Shown here in pieces: positions 14,306 through 25,605 of a stretch of DNA of 64,000 bases. Both the position numbers and the translations under genes were made by a program. The notes beneath the pieces were generated by a model. It had not been told where the DNA came from. It saw nothing but the letters and a program-made list of their open reading frames with translations, and made no database searches. The DNA comes from Actinomucor elegans (lineage: Eukaryota > Mucoromycota > Mucoromycetes > Mucorales > Mucoraceae), in NCBI GenBank assembly GCA_026027325.1, contig JAMSLZ010000003.1:186001-250000 (forward strand). The letters are read 5' to 3'. The number at the start of each line of letters is the position of its first letter. Positions within the stretch are counted from its first letter, which is position 1.

Positions 14306-14480
14306 GTTTCAAAATAGTCCTCCTACGCAGGTGCACACTTTGAGAGAGCGTTTTTGGCAAGTTTCTTCAACCAACAATGAGCTATTTGATATGTGTTTAT
14401 ACGATTTGCAAAGATATGCAACAAACCAACAGTCTTTGAAGCTTTCCCCTACTCTCTCTCTTTTTTATCCAAGAAGCTAG
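14306..14480 (+). other. Possible coding remnant
   Basis: From the ATG at 14306 a short open frame (MFQNSPPTQVHTLRERFWQV and onward, ~57 aa) has mixed amino-acid composition and looks more protein-like than its surroundings. No partner exon was found. It may be a decayed gene or chance. Confidence 0.15.
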
Positions 14481-16546
14481 ACCAATAGCAGCTAATTATT
14501 TCAAATGTTTTAAGATTATTAACGCCAAATATAAACAAATTCTCATCAAATACAAGACGAAAAGGTTTTTTGAAATAAGTGCCAAAAGTTTCTAAATTAG
14601 CGAGAGTATATAGATGCATTTGCCATGTATGTTTCTCAATGCTAACTTCTCGATTATAACAAAGAGAAACGCATAAAAGAGAGTAAACCCAACTTTAAGT
14701 TGGCATTGTGGTAAACTTTAGAGATGGCCATATCTTCAATTTTCTCTCTTTCTCTCTCTAAAACCTCTTACACTTAATACAATTGTCATATAATCAAATG
14801 TCTTAATAGAAACAAAGTATATTAATATAATATACAGATAATTTAATTATGCATTTAGTAGTGTAAATATTGCACTTAGTGCTTCGACATATTTTCTGCT
14901 TTAAATTTACATTTTTCCTACATGAAATAATATACAAAAAAAAAAAGGACATGCGTACTCTGCACAATGGATAATCTTAAAATATAAGCTATGTATTTAT
15001 AATGTCATCTTTATCTTCAAAAAATGCAGAATTCAATTGATGAAAGTATCTAAAAATGATTCTTGAAATACAGTTCTCCTATTCAGTTTGGCATAATTGT
15101 TATTATTAGTCAGCAGCAATGTAAGCGCCTAAAGCAACCTGAAATTCGTTTAGAGGAAAATCATTCCCTGCTGTCCTCACTAGTACAACATTGGTTCACG
15201 AACGACGTAAAACTGAAGATGCACCAGTCCAACGTCTTATAAGTACCTTTATTGGATAGCTCTTTCAAATGCCTCTAACTTAGTACATCTATCCTCCTGT
15301 CTTATTTTTTCACTTTATATTATTTACCTTCCTGCTATTTAATTACTAAGTGCTTCTTTTATTGGGCCCTTAGACCCATAAATACGTACAACAAATAAAT
15401 AAAATAATTGTTCCTCCACTTCTTTTAACCCAATATCTGGATATAAAAAAAAAAATACGGACACAAAATGTTTGAATTGTTACTGAACTGTATATAATTT
15501 TTTGTATTTAGCTTTATGATAAAAACTGGAATTTGTTATAAGAATAAAAGTTACAAAAACTATACAGTCTATACTACAACATGTATGAAAGGTGATTTCT
15601 CCCTAAAATATCATACTTTAAGCCATTATTTATATCTTCAAAGAGAAATATCTTGAGTCGAAGATAGAGTAATACCCTCTAAGGTATAGCCGTTTGCGTT
15701 GTCATTTTTTTTTTTTTTTTTTTGATTGTTGTAATAGCCAAAAAGTTGAAAAAAAGGAAGCCTCGGGTGGAATAGACGGAACTCGGTTAACTTAACAAAA
15801 GGCAATCATCTAGAACTAAAGAACGCTGTTTTTTCTCAACTAATATTACCAACTTGATCGTTATTTGGTATAATTTTGGTTGCTTTCTTAACAGGGAAAC
15901 AGAATATGAATATTAATTTGAATATTTAGTTAAAAGGAAGCTTGCTAGCGAATTTTTAAAGGGAACTTGGTACTATATAACCACTTATAATATGAAAACG
16001 TCAACAAACATAACATCATGGCTCGGTAACTAGCCGGCTGTATTGTAACTGAGCTGCAAATCCCAGTCACCGGTTGAATGAACACAGGCAATTGTTTGTA
16101 AAGGATGCGTATTTTTTGAAAACTATATCAGTATCTCAAACTTAGATCGCGTGCATTCCTTGCTTTTTAAAACCTTAAAAACTTGTATTTTGACAGGATC
16201 AATATGAATGTAGTGCCATTTAAAAGATGTCAAGCCGAGCTCAGTTCCAGAAATTAGAGAGATCTACGGACCTGGAAGCCTGCCAATGGGATTAAAACCG
16301 TTCAAAAAAGTACAAATGGATATACTGCATCGCTTTTGTCAAACCATAACCAAGTTTTCAGTATGGTGGGGGTCCTTTGCATGAATGGTCGTGTCACAGT
16401 CGGATACTGAATACATATCTTTTAATGGTTTCTGTAGAAAAAAAGCGCTTTTTTATTTGTATATGTAATATAACGTAAACCTGTTTTCAGTCTTTTAACT
16501 TATCGTAGAACTTATTTGACATCCCAGAAGATGCTAGATACTTTCT

Positions 16547-17079
16547 GTGACACCTCCATTTCTGAGTTGCACTCGGATCGAGACACCAATTTTTCTATTT
16601 GGTCCATTGAGAATTATTGGTGTAATACTATTAAGACTTTATTTTATAGGTTCAGATCCTTTAGCCGAAGACATACAATGGCATGGAAATACTACAGTAG
16701 CTTTGGCCAAAGTAACTGACAATAGAAAGAATATGACTGGGAACTTTAATTACCTTAAAATGAGTATTATCGCCGAACATAAAGAATCTGAGCTTCTAAT
16801 ACGTATGCATCGCTAAATTAAAAAAAAAAAAAGATCAGTCTACCTGTCTTTTAAGGTTTAGAAGTTTGAAACAAGTGTTTTAGCACTTGTCTTTACCAAT
16901 AAAACTGATTGGAACAAAGTAGCTGATTACCTTATTCAAATATCTAACCGCGTAAAATGGACACACAAAGCGTGGCTCAAATCGAGCAAACTGCCTTATT
17001 GGGTTGCAATCAGTTAGATGATTCGGCCAAAGATGCGATAAAAGGATGCTCGGATATAGATCTCAATTTGTTATACTAA
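16547..17079 (+). pseudogene. Possible decayed spliced gene
   Basis: Two protein-like frames lie close together. The first is 16547-16816 (contains DPLAEDIQWHGNTTVALAKV). The second begins after a TTTAG acceptor near 16858 and encodes KFETSVLALVFTNKTDW and onward, to a stop after VAISQ-like sequence near 17019; a third frame starts at 16957 (MDTQSVAQIEQTALL). I could not join them in frame with a canonical intron. No family was recognised. This is either a decayed gene, an unusual small gene, or chance. Confidence 0.2.
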
Positions 17080-17822
17080 ATTCAAAGAGCTACAAGTGAT
17101 TCTTTGCCTTATTTATATTCATTTGTTGATAAAAACACTGTGGCAAATGGCTTGATATAATAAACAATAATAAAAAAGAATGCTTTGAACGTAGCATAAG
17201 TCTTTTTCCTTAAAGGCACAATTGATATGGTACTCTCGGTCTACCGCGCGACATATTGCTTGTAACACATGCCGACCCGATCCGACTTTCGTGTAATGAT
17301 TGGGTGGATCGTCTCTTTCTTCAATGAGTTTGTAAGTAAAAAAACTCTTGAAGTGTGTCCTTTTTTTTTTACATAAGGAGTCGCGTTGATTTTGACGCGT
17401 GAAAGGTTTATGCGCGGTGAGAATTAAAAGCTATAATAAGCTCAAGGCTCCGATTAACCATATAAACCAGTCAGAAGCGAAGAAAATAGAACCTGGTCTA
17501 TTGTGTTCAACCAACGGTACACGGTCCAGCATCAGAAAAAAAAAGCAGTTTTATTAAAGCGAAACAATAAATCACCAGTAGTTTAGTCTACTATAATCAA
17601 ATATAATTTAATCTCATTTTTATTATGTATTCGTTTTGAGTCTTTAAACTAAACAATCGTTCGATTCACTCATAGTGTTACAACATACGACTTATAATGT
17701 AAGGCTAAATGACATAATGATGATCCAGCACCTTCTATATGGTTGTATGATACATCAAAGCTATTAATATACTACTACTTCCTATTAGCCATCGGGGCTC
17801 CCTAACTTTAACAGGGAAAAGG

Positions 17823-17830
17823 TATAAATA
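17823..17830 (+). promoter_or_regulatory. TATA box of the wall-protein gene
   Basis: TATAAATA lies 66-73 bases upstream of the ATG at 17896, followed by a CT-rich leader (TCTTTCTTCTTTAACTTTTC). This is a strong-looking core promoter layout. Confidence 0.5.
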
Positions 17831-17895
17831 TGGCCTGAAATACTTTTTGACAATTAGATCCTCTTTCTTCTTTAACTTTTCTCTACTTGAACACA

Positions 17896-18529
17896 ATGCA
17901 ATCTAAAGTCTATATTCTCTTCTTCTCTGCCTTGATCTACTTATTGGCTCAAGTTGATGCCGCCTGTACTTGTGCTCCCGATGACCAAACCTGTCTTCAA
18001 AAGTGTGGTAAAGTACCTTCTATATGGTTCTATATGTCATAATGCTAAACGTTTTTATATAGTCACTGAAGGTAATTCTTGTATTCAAAATTGTGCTGGT
18101 AATACTGGTTGTTACGATAGCTGTATTTCCGACTTCTGGCCTGGTCAATCTGATGCCTCTTCTGTTGTCGCTTCCACTACTGCCGCTGCTACCACCGCTA
18201 GCGCCAGCGCCACTGCTTCTTCCACTGATTCTGCCGTAACTCAATCTACTACCTCTGCTTCTTCTGTCGCCTCCGCAGTTTCTTCTGCTGTTTCTTCTGC
18301 CGCCTCTGCTGCTTCATCTGCTGTATCATCTGCTGCCTCTGCTGCTCCATCTGCTGTTTCTTCTGTCGCTTCTGTTGCTTCTCGTGCTTCTAGCGCTCCT
18401 GTTTCTTCCAACGCTGCCTCTTCCACAGCTGGTTCTCCTGCTCCCACTGACAGCAGTGCCGCCAACAAGCTCGTTCCTGCTCTTGCTGTTGGTGTTGCCT
18501 CTGTTATGGGTGCCATGTTTTTCTTTTAG
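17896..18529 (+). CDS. GPI-anchored Cys-rich, Ser/Ala-rich cell-surface protein
   Basis: Two exons, 17896-18007 and 18063-18529, giving 192 aa. Residues 1-23 are a clear signal peptide (MQSKVYILFFSALIYLLAQV, cleavage after DAA). A short domain follows with seven or more cysteines, including three C-x3-C pairs (CLQKC, CIQNC, CYDSC). Then comes a ~110-residue Ser/Ala/Thr/Val stalk, likely O-mannosylated. A C-terminal hydrophobic tail (VPALAVGVASVMGAMFFF) preceded by small residues fits a GPI-attachment signal. The layout is that of a small fungal wall or plasma-membrane protein. The Cys domain resembles no family that I can name with confidence. Without splicing the intron, the signal peptide would be lost, which supports the two-exon model. 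Confidence 0.85.
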
Positions 18530-18918
18530 ATCTTGAGCGAAACATTACTGTAAAATCTTGTCTTATTATATAATCCCCCCTTTTAAACTACCTTTTACTA
18601 CTCTTATTATACTCTATTGCTCCTTTTTTTTTTAAAAAAAACAATAAAATACAATTATAATACATATATTCCAAAAAAAAAGTCCCTTACATACAATACA
18701 GATCAAACATACAATTAAATCGCGTTCTTTTTTTCACGTCTGTTTACTATAGGTTGACACTTGTAAAATATATACAAATAACATTTAAACACAATAAGAA
18801 GGTTACATAATAGGTTTATGCACATCACACAAGTGAAAACAGGAGGAGGATTGCAGTAATAACTTTGGTTGGTTAGGAGGATATAAAGGACAAACTTCTA
18901 GGAAAAACAAAAATCTAA
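18530..18918. other. Convergent intergenic region
   Basis: Separates the 3' ends of the GPI protein (+) and the PRL phosphatase (-). It is rich in A/T runs and AATAAAA-like signals near 18640. No gene seen. Confidence 0.7.
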
Positions 18919-19603
18919 CTAACTAATAATACATCGGCTCTTTGATCTTGGCTTGTAAGATTCAATATACTTTAACTGTTTCTTATTGATAGCACCTCGG
19001 CGACGCTCTCGAATATAAGATACTGCATCTAATGCAGGCATTCCATCTTCGATCAATGCAATGGCTACCAGAACAGGTGCTCTATATACATATATATTAT
19101 ACATGAGTCGAGGGGTCCAATCACGCACATTTCTGTATTTTTTTTTTTTTTACCTTCCTAAGCCTGCTACACAGTGTGTAGCAATACAAGGTAATTTTTC
19201 GCCAGACTTTTGCTTCTCTTCGTCCTCTTGTTGGACTTGATTATTGAATCTGGCTTCAATCAACTGAAGCCACGAATCAACAATAGGTGCTGGTGGCGCT
19301 TCACCATCAACAAACACAAAATCATGTACTTGAATATGCTTTTCGTTTAAAGGCTCTTTAGGGTAAGTGGCATCACAGCAACGAACCACATCCGTGACAT
19401 TCCAACGTTCAAATTCCTGCATTTATCAATCAGTTTTGATCTCACATACCCCCCATCAATGGTTATTATTTTACCTGGATATATAATGGTAAATTGTTTG
19501 AACTAGGTGCATCCACAATGAGGAATCTTAGACCATTATATTCGATATAAGTTGGTGGGTTAATCAATGGTCTAGCACCAGTTGTAGTTGCTCGAGAATA
19601 CAT
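18919..19603 (-). CDS. PRL/PTP4A-type protein tyrosine phosphatase
   Basis: Three minus-strand exons, 19603-19475, 19416-19154 and 19081-18919, total 555 nt, 184 aa. The active site is [19 protein letters not shown], the HCx5R signature. An Ala follows the Arg where most tyrosine phosphatases have Ser/Thr, a hallmark of the PRL family. The general-acid loop region is [14 protein letters not shown] near the start of exon 2. The last four residues are CIIS, a CAAX box, so the protein is expected to be farnesylated and membrane-attached, as known PRLs are. There is a small acidic insertion ([13 protein letters not shown]) before the active site. In animals PRLs bind CNNM Mg2+ transporters; whether this one does is not shown. 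Confidence 0.93.
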
Positions 19604-19736
19604 TTAAAATATAAGAGAGAAAGAGGAGGGTGTTTAAACTAACTATAGAAAACGTTATCAATAGCCGTATAAAATACATATAGATGAATGAGCAAATTAC
19701 CTTTGTAATGATACGGAACACGGTAGTCTATGTTAG

Positions 19737-19762
19737 ATATATATATATATATATATATATAT
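19737..19762. repeat. (AT)n microsatellite
   Basis: An uninterrupted run of about 13 AT units roughly 135 bases upstream of the PRL start codon. Confidence 0.9.
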
Positions 19763-20089
19763 GGCAAATAAATAGAATGTATCAACTACTTGTAGAGAAC
19801 TGATTCAAAAACAAAGATGGAAATAAGACTCTAATGATGCGTTAATAAAGAACATGTTTGATATTATGTATACATCTATCTTACATGTGTAAAAGGAGAA
19901 TAATGCTTTTCGAGTATAGAGAGTAATTAGATTAAAGAGTAAGAAGGTGTGCCCTAAATGTATCAGCCTGGATCAATCATGAAGTGAAGAAAGGGAATCT
20001 TTTTTTTCCTCGTCTCTTATGATTGTTATGATTGTACCCAACGTCATTTGATTGTCGGACTGAGCCAATCCTATTAGAAACTCCGGGCT

Positions 20090-20326
20090 TTACAGTGCCG
20101 CCAGTGCCAAATGGGTGGTATCGATTTTGTAGTCTTCAACTTGCAGTTTACTCTCATCCAATCGGTGGTAGTACCTTTGTCCAATCAGCGGCTTTCTGAA
20201 GCCCAAATAGTGGGTTTGCAAATTCTTAAACTGCGTTTTATTGTTATATACATATAATGCAATCGTGACACGTAGGAAAAGCAAAGACTTGCTGTTCTTT
20301 GGATCGTTACTTCTGCTTGACATCAA
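20090..20326 (-). CDS. Hypothetical 78-aa open frame
   Basis: An uninterrupted minus-strand frame starting MMSSRSNDPKNSKSLLFLRV with balanced composition. No signal peptide, clear membrane segment or known motif. It lies downstream of the coiled-coil gene on the same strand. It could be a real small gene, a last exon, or chance. Confidence 0.2.
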   Translation of the reverse strand: MMSSRSNDPKNSKSLLFLRVTIALYVYNNKTQFKNLQTHYLGFRKPLIGQRYYHRLDESKLQVEDYKIDTTHLALAAL

Positions 20327-20722
20327 GCCTAAATATAGTCTTAGCTTGGACGCTATACACTGAAAGCCCTCAGGAATGAGGAAATTAGTATGACAATTTA
20401 TTAAAACATTCGAGATGATCCTCGTTCAAGCTCTTGTTTCGTAGAGTCACAGCAATACAAGTTCATATCTTGCATCAGAGGTCTAAACATAATGAAACAA
20501 AAGGCTGATTTGGCTCTAGGTACAAATGGATTAGAGGGCTTACGTTGTGAGAAAAAAAAAAGGAAACATGTTTTTGGTTGCCCCTATTCATGCGCAAGAT
20601 AAACTTAACTTTGTTCTAAGAGTATAAGAGTACAATTCTTTCATTGTTTATCATAATGAAAAGCCAGTTTGTCGATAAAGTTGCTAGAAAAAAAAACTAC
20701 TTATTTTTTATTTTTTTTACAA

Positions 20723-21349
20723 TCAATTACTAGAGAGTAGAAACTCGGCCCTATCTTCTTCCTTGATCTCGACAATGCCATTTACTTTAGGCTCTAACTG
20801 CTCAGTGACTTGGATCTGCTCTAGGGCCAATGCCTAAACGATAAGATTTGTTGATATCTTTTTTTAGCGGAACACACGGGAAATAAACTTATATGAAGGG
20901 CTGCAATCAGCCCAAAAACCTTGACAACCTGAGCGCGATCCGACCAGGAGACAGGAATAGATGCTGAGCGAAGTTCTATAAAGCGCCACTTAGCTGGATC
21001 GAGAATACTTGTTTCTGTGAGTGTGATAGTATTCTGTATGACTTGGATGTCATATGTCTTTCGCTTCTTCATCGTATTGTAGGAGGTAGACTTGTAGGAG
21101 TTGACTTGCTGTTCAAGAGCAGCTGTTGTCGATTCAATCTGCTTGAGAGTATCATCCCTTGAGTGATGAATGTTTTCGGACCAGTTTGAGCATAATGAAT
21201 CGTTAATTGACCGCAAATACACTACACACCAATTCTATTATGCTCCCTTACCCTGATGACTCAATTAACAACAAATCATGCTCTATGTCTGGTACCTGTC
21301 CTATCCCATCTGCTTTTTCGGCTTGTATTTCAACAGTCTGAAAAAGCAT
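20723..21349 (-). CDS. Unrecognised small helical/coiled-coil protein
   Basis: Best model: exons 21349-21252, 21157-20893, 20833-20723, 157 aa. The middle exon has a heptad-like segment (DDTLKQIESTTAALEQQVNS) and then ILDPAKWRFIELRSASIP. The last exon (ALALEQIQVTEQLEPKVNG to a stop) is clearly protein-like and in frame. Two junctions are uncertain. The first intron can use a 94-nt form (GTAAGG...CTCAAG). The second needs an ATAAGT donor, or a weak GTGTGT donor 18 nt downstream that would leave a 41-nt intron. An upstream exon ending NVLIRNL (from 21463) could extend the N-terminus through a weak GTCTAG donor. The size and helical look resemble small kinetochore or complex-adaptor subunits, but I do not recognise it. 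Confidence 0.5.
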
Positions 21350-22922
21350 GAACTTTCTGGAGTTCAACACTCGCTCACACCTGTTTTATAAAGACTAGAC
21401 CAAATTTCTAATCAACACATTCTTCCCTTGCGGAGCAATCGTCAATTCCATCAGCCTCATCATATGCCACTTCAGTCTGTCTCGTATGCAGCCACCTCCT
21501 CCCATTGTTTCAATGTGGGGGAGCACTAGACAATTGACGAATGTTGGTGTCAGGGAGCAGGATAGGCAGGCTGCAGATGGCTACTGCAGCAATTTAAGGC
21601 AAGGCTGCTTCAAATGAAAAGCCAAGAGGATTGCAAGTTAGGTGTGTTGATGATTAATACTTGAACATACATGAACTTCATGCTCATCAAAATTTCTCAA
21701 ATAATTGCTAACGAGTGACTTGGTGCAGCTAGAGCAATTCCGTGTCACGATATGAATGCTCAAAAAAGTGCTCGCCAGTTTATAATTGCAGTAAAAATTA
21801 AATAAAAAGCGAATAAATCAGTTAGGATTGTTTTATAGGGTTTTACTGATGTAAAATGAGTTAAGTTATTCTATCTAACTTGTATCTCTTGTACTTATAC
21901 TTCAAAGAAAATGGTTTCTTAGTAATAATCAAAGGTCTTTTTAATGTAGTTCTCCGCATTAATTGTCTTTTCGACGGTGATCCAAACCTCCCTCTGTTGA
22001 CGGATAGTTAAATGAACTCCATCTTTTAATGTATATACAGAGTGTTATATGTAGATTTCATCGCATTGAACGTATACAAGGGATCAATTGACATGTCAAA
22101 GATATTTGTAGCCATGATATTATACACGGAAAAGTAATTCTGTACACCTACACTTGGCAAGCGTGAGCAAGTTCATCTCAGTGGTCAGTGTTTATTAAAT
22201 ATAAAAGTTCCCATAGAACCCTCAGCAAAACTTTGTGAAATTATAAAACAGGTATAAATCAGGACTTAATGACAATTAAACTTGGCATCCCGAATTTATA
22301 TAGAAAAAAATCTAGTATTTGAGACATACATCCATACAAAAAATAGTTAATTTTATCTTTTGGAGCATGAATTTTCTTTTCAAATACTTATAACACGTAG
22401 ATTAATACGTAGAAAATTAATTCTTTAACAAATCTAGTTAAGTTTATGAAACATATACTCGCATCTATCGTGTTTTACATTTTTGATTTGAATTTCGAGG
22501 TGTTTTTCAGATACAATTTTTTTTTATGAGCCACAGCTTGATTAGCACGGTACATTTCATTCAGCAAAGCGATCCAGTCTATTATCGCATCTAAATAATA
22601 ATTCTTATTCAAAATGAGTCGTTGGATCTATAAAGAATCTAATTGAACACCAATTTGAAATATGCTTGGTACGTGCTTGTTAATATATAGTACTTATTAG
22701 TTAAATGGTTTATTATTTTATTACATAGTTGGTTGGTAAAAACTGGTTACTGTACAGTTAAAACAAGCACTAGCATAACACGACACAAATTTGGTGAAAT
22801 AAGTCTTATATATACATACATACATACATAATAATTAGTTTCTATCTAAGGTTCTTTATAAAGAAAGATATACTAGTTCTAGTTAGGTAAGGAAAGGGTG
22901 ATATCCAACAAAAAGGTATTTT
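21350..22922. other. Intergenic region
   Basis: Lies between the 5' end of the coiled-coil gene and the 3' end of the DUF606 gene, both minus. Apart from the possible extra exon near 21400-21463, nothing was recognised: AT-rich, with a CATA microsatellite near 22812-22830. Confidence 0.5.
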
Positions 22923-23323
22923 TTAAAACTTGACAATCACCACCACACACCCCACTAATCCAAAAGACGCCAAAATTCTCCAAATAGTATACGTTCTTTT
23001 GGCTACACCCACTAGAGCGAAATGATCAATGATACAGGCCATGATAATCTATATATGTTGATGCATTGTTAACATTATTTACGGGTCTATAATTTATCAG
23101 TTTTACCTGTGCACAGACGAAAACACTAAATGGAAAGTTAGTCATCTATAATCTTTATATCTTTTATAATAATTATATACCTCAATACAGTAGCAGCACC
23201 AAGTCTTGGTACTGTTAAAATGTTAACAATCACATAGTAAGCGCCTAATATACCACCGATCCAAGCGTACCAAGGCGCAGCTATTTGAATAAAAATCAGT
23301 GTAAGTTTAATTGAAATGTCTTA

Positions 23324-23354
<31 letters not shown>

Positions 23355-23806
23355 CAGATGATCATTGGGAAGTGGTGTGTTTCCAACTGTAACATCAATA
23401 GCGAAGAATATGAGACAGCATACGACGCCTACAGAAAAGGATACGACAGAAGAGAACGCTCTTCCGCCATACCGATTCAATGTTGCGTTACAACCTAAAT
23501 AGGCGTAAGTACATATCATCTAATATATATACATATGTATTTATTACCTGCTTGAAAGGCAATGCTGATACCAGCCAAAATTAATAAAAATCCAGCAAAT
23601 ATAGGATTATCAAGCATGTTAGACAACTTCTTTTTGACAGAATAAATGGATCGATAACTGGCTTGGTCTGTTTGTTTCTCAGATAATTGATCTTGTGTGA
23701 CAGCTGGTTCAATGTTGGTAGATGCAGTTGAGTGGTTGCACGATGAAGAAGAGCAAGCAGCTTCTGGAACATTGACTACTGTCGCTTCTTTACGTTGTTT
23801 AGACAT
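22923..23806 (-). CDS. DUF606/YdcZ-type DMT-superfamily membrane protein
   Basis: Five minus-strand exons: 23806-23548, 23494-23351, 23280-23181, 23125-23107, 23048-22923. They sum to 648 nt, 215 aa. A ~65-residue hydrophilic N-terminus is followed by five hydrophobic segments: FAGFLLILAGISIAFQAGCN, AFSSVVSFSVGVVCCLIFF, a WYAWIGGILGAYYVIVNIL segment, LGAATVLSVFVCAQIIMACI and a final one ending VVVIVKF. The QAGxNATL, G-A-Y-Y-V and LGAAT-x-x-S-x-x-V-x-x-Q motifs match bacterial YdcZ. Bacterial members are single domains of ~150 aa with unknown substrate; this fungal one has the same single domain plus the tail. Exon 4 is only 19 nt, and skipping it would break the frame. Transport function is inferred from the superfamily. 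Confidence 0.85.
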
Positions 23807-24593
23807 TAGGAAAGAAAAGAAAAAAAAAAGTGGATGAGTTCAAAGGCAGAAGCAAGAAAAAAAAAGTGAAACAAGCTAAATTCAAATGAGTTCTTTACAG
23901 AATATTTTTGTTGGTAAGAAAGAAAGGTCAGTTTATATAAGAAAGGTGCAACTTGATCTTGAGCAAATACAGCTATATTTTTGACCCTGGGAACAGATGT
24001 TACCTTTGTACCAAGTATGACTATGCTTGGCGGAGTAGTTACTGCTATTAGATTCAAATTGAGATATTTGTAGTAAATCTGTTATTAGCACTAATCATCA
24101 ATAGTGTCCATCTTAAGTCTAGCACCTGAATACATGTATATAAGGGTTGTTTACTTACATTACTGCATACCTGATCAATCAAAGAAATTAGGTTCTCGCT
24201 TTGCGCCGGTTTAAAACTGCAGGACTGACACAAGTCTACCAATAATTCCGATATATCGGCTATAATATTATCAGTACCAAAAACCCTATTTAGCTAATAA
24301 TCGTATCTTTTCGAAACGCAAAAATAAATACATTAGCCTACTATTATATTCAATTAAAGCACTGATGTATCCTCAGCTCTCAAACTGCAATACTTGATTC
24401 AGTAGTATCCTCAATCAGTGCTAAATTTTCGGCTCAGCTTGGTGAGACAACATCCAGCTTTTAATTGGAACAAGAAAAATTAACATTCAACTAATAAAGG
24501 GCGACAATTAGCAAATGTAATAAATACATTATATAATTCGAGTCAAATCAGGATTCCACTACATGCCTCAGTTCATTGTGAACATGAATTATT

Positions 24594-24660
24594 AATCAGA
24601 TGTGACATTCAACTAAGATCGGTCGCAAGATCTACCTTTGAGCAAGCGCGACACGCCAAT
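24594..24660 (+). repeat. Dispersed-repeat copy (partial)
   Basis: Shares AATCAGATGTGACATT, then GATCGGTCGCAAGATCTA with the copies at 13.5, 32.1 and 45.8 kb, in the same order and spacing. It is preceded by TTCATTGTGAACATG, like the TTCATTCTGAACAAATG before the 46.0-kb copy. Confidence 0.5.
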
Positions 24661-25551
24661 ATTTCAAGGTGCAATTATTCGAGATCACTTGCATGTGTAT
24701 CTTAAAATCGAACTAATAGTAATAGAAAATGATTAATTTAGGCCTGGTCTTGGTTTAATTAATAAAGATTATAGACGAATTTAATATTATTTCGAATGTT
24801 GTATGTTGGTGGAAAAGTAAAAATGAAAATATATTTTCAAGAGACAAAAGAGCTATAAGATGGGAGCTATATAGCTTTTTTTTGCATTGATTGATAATTA
24901 TATGCTATTCTACCTAAAATAAAACAACTTATTCTTTATAACACCTGGGATTCAAAGAAGCCCCTTGGTTTTTTTTTATCAAGTTAGAAAAGTATTTCCA
25001 TCTAGCAAAAAGCCTGGGAGTCCATTAACTCAATGTTTGTAGGTCAATGGATTTTATTCTATGCTTACTAGCAGCAGCAGCCACCATTTTGCAGAGAGTG
25101 CCCTATGAGCCAATAGAGATTACAGTATATGCACGCATATTATAATATCCATTGGTTTGGACTTATTGTTAGCAGTTTTATACATTAGATCCAATGGTAT
25201 ACGTCCGAATATTATCTATCGTGAAATGCAAGCATATAACTGATCGCAAAGATATCCGGAGAGTATGTCGACTTTCACTCACTATGTTGCGTTATACCAT
25301 TCTCATCTGACCGTTGCGTAGTACAACATTTTTCTGTATTTCCCACCCAATCTGCTATCATCTTAATAATATACTGCTTATCCATTAGGTAGAATTCGCC
25401 ATTGTGGCTTACAAGTATATCGCTCTCAGGACAAAAATTGTTTTTTTTTGACCGAGAGATAGGAACCACTTCAGAAGGTAAAAAGTGCTAAATATGGGGA
25501 TTGTTCACTGTAACACAGTTGAAAAAACAAGGTCACCTGCATCAGAAAAGT

Positions 25552-25559
25552 GTATATAA
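25552..25559 (+). promoter_or_regulatory. TATA-like box of the amidohydrolase gene
   Basis: GTATATAAA sits about 47-54 bases upstream of the chosen ATG at 25606. Because an ATG at 25501 lies upstream of this box, the box favours the 25606 start. Confidence 0.35.
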
Positions 25560-25605
25560 AAAACTACGGTCTTTCTGTCTCTTTTCTTCCTTATTGCTGT
25601 ATCTT

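Larger units (their letters stand above)
10414..17895. other. 7.5-kb gene-poor region
   Basis: No intact gene could be built on either strand. The DNA is AT-rich with poly-A/T runs. It contains two neighbouring degenerate repeat copies near 13.48-13.79 kb and protein-like fragments near 14.3 and 16.5-17.1 kb (listed separately). I see no tRNA, rRNA or recognisable transposase. The left end serves as promoter of the Ca2+-ATPase, the right end as promoter of the wall protein. Confidence 0.55.
19604..20722. other. Intergenic region upstream of the PRL gene
   Basis: Contains the PRL promoter and a TA microsatellite at about 19737-19762. One minus-strand open frame (20090-20326) is listed separately with low confidence. 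Nothing else recognised. Confidence 0.5.
23807..25605. other. Divergent promoter region
   Basis: Lies between the 5' ends of the DUF606 gene (-) and the amidohydrolase gene (+). Near 24580-24660 it holds a dispersed-repeat copy (AATCAGATGTGACATTCAAC ... GATCGGTCGCAAGATCTA). No gene was recognised; short minus-strand frames at 24054-24242 and 25275-25469 look random. Confidence 0.5.

Noticed and set aside
10414..17895. Transposon or secondary-metabolite cluster in the gene-poor island
   Set aside because: No reverse transcriptase, transposase, PKS or NRPS motif was found in any frame.
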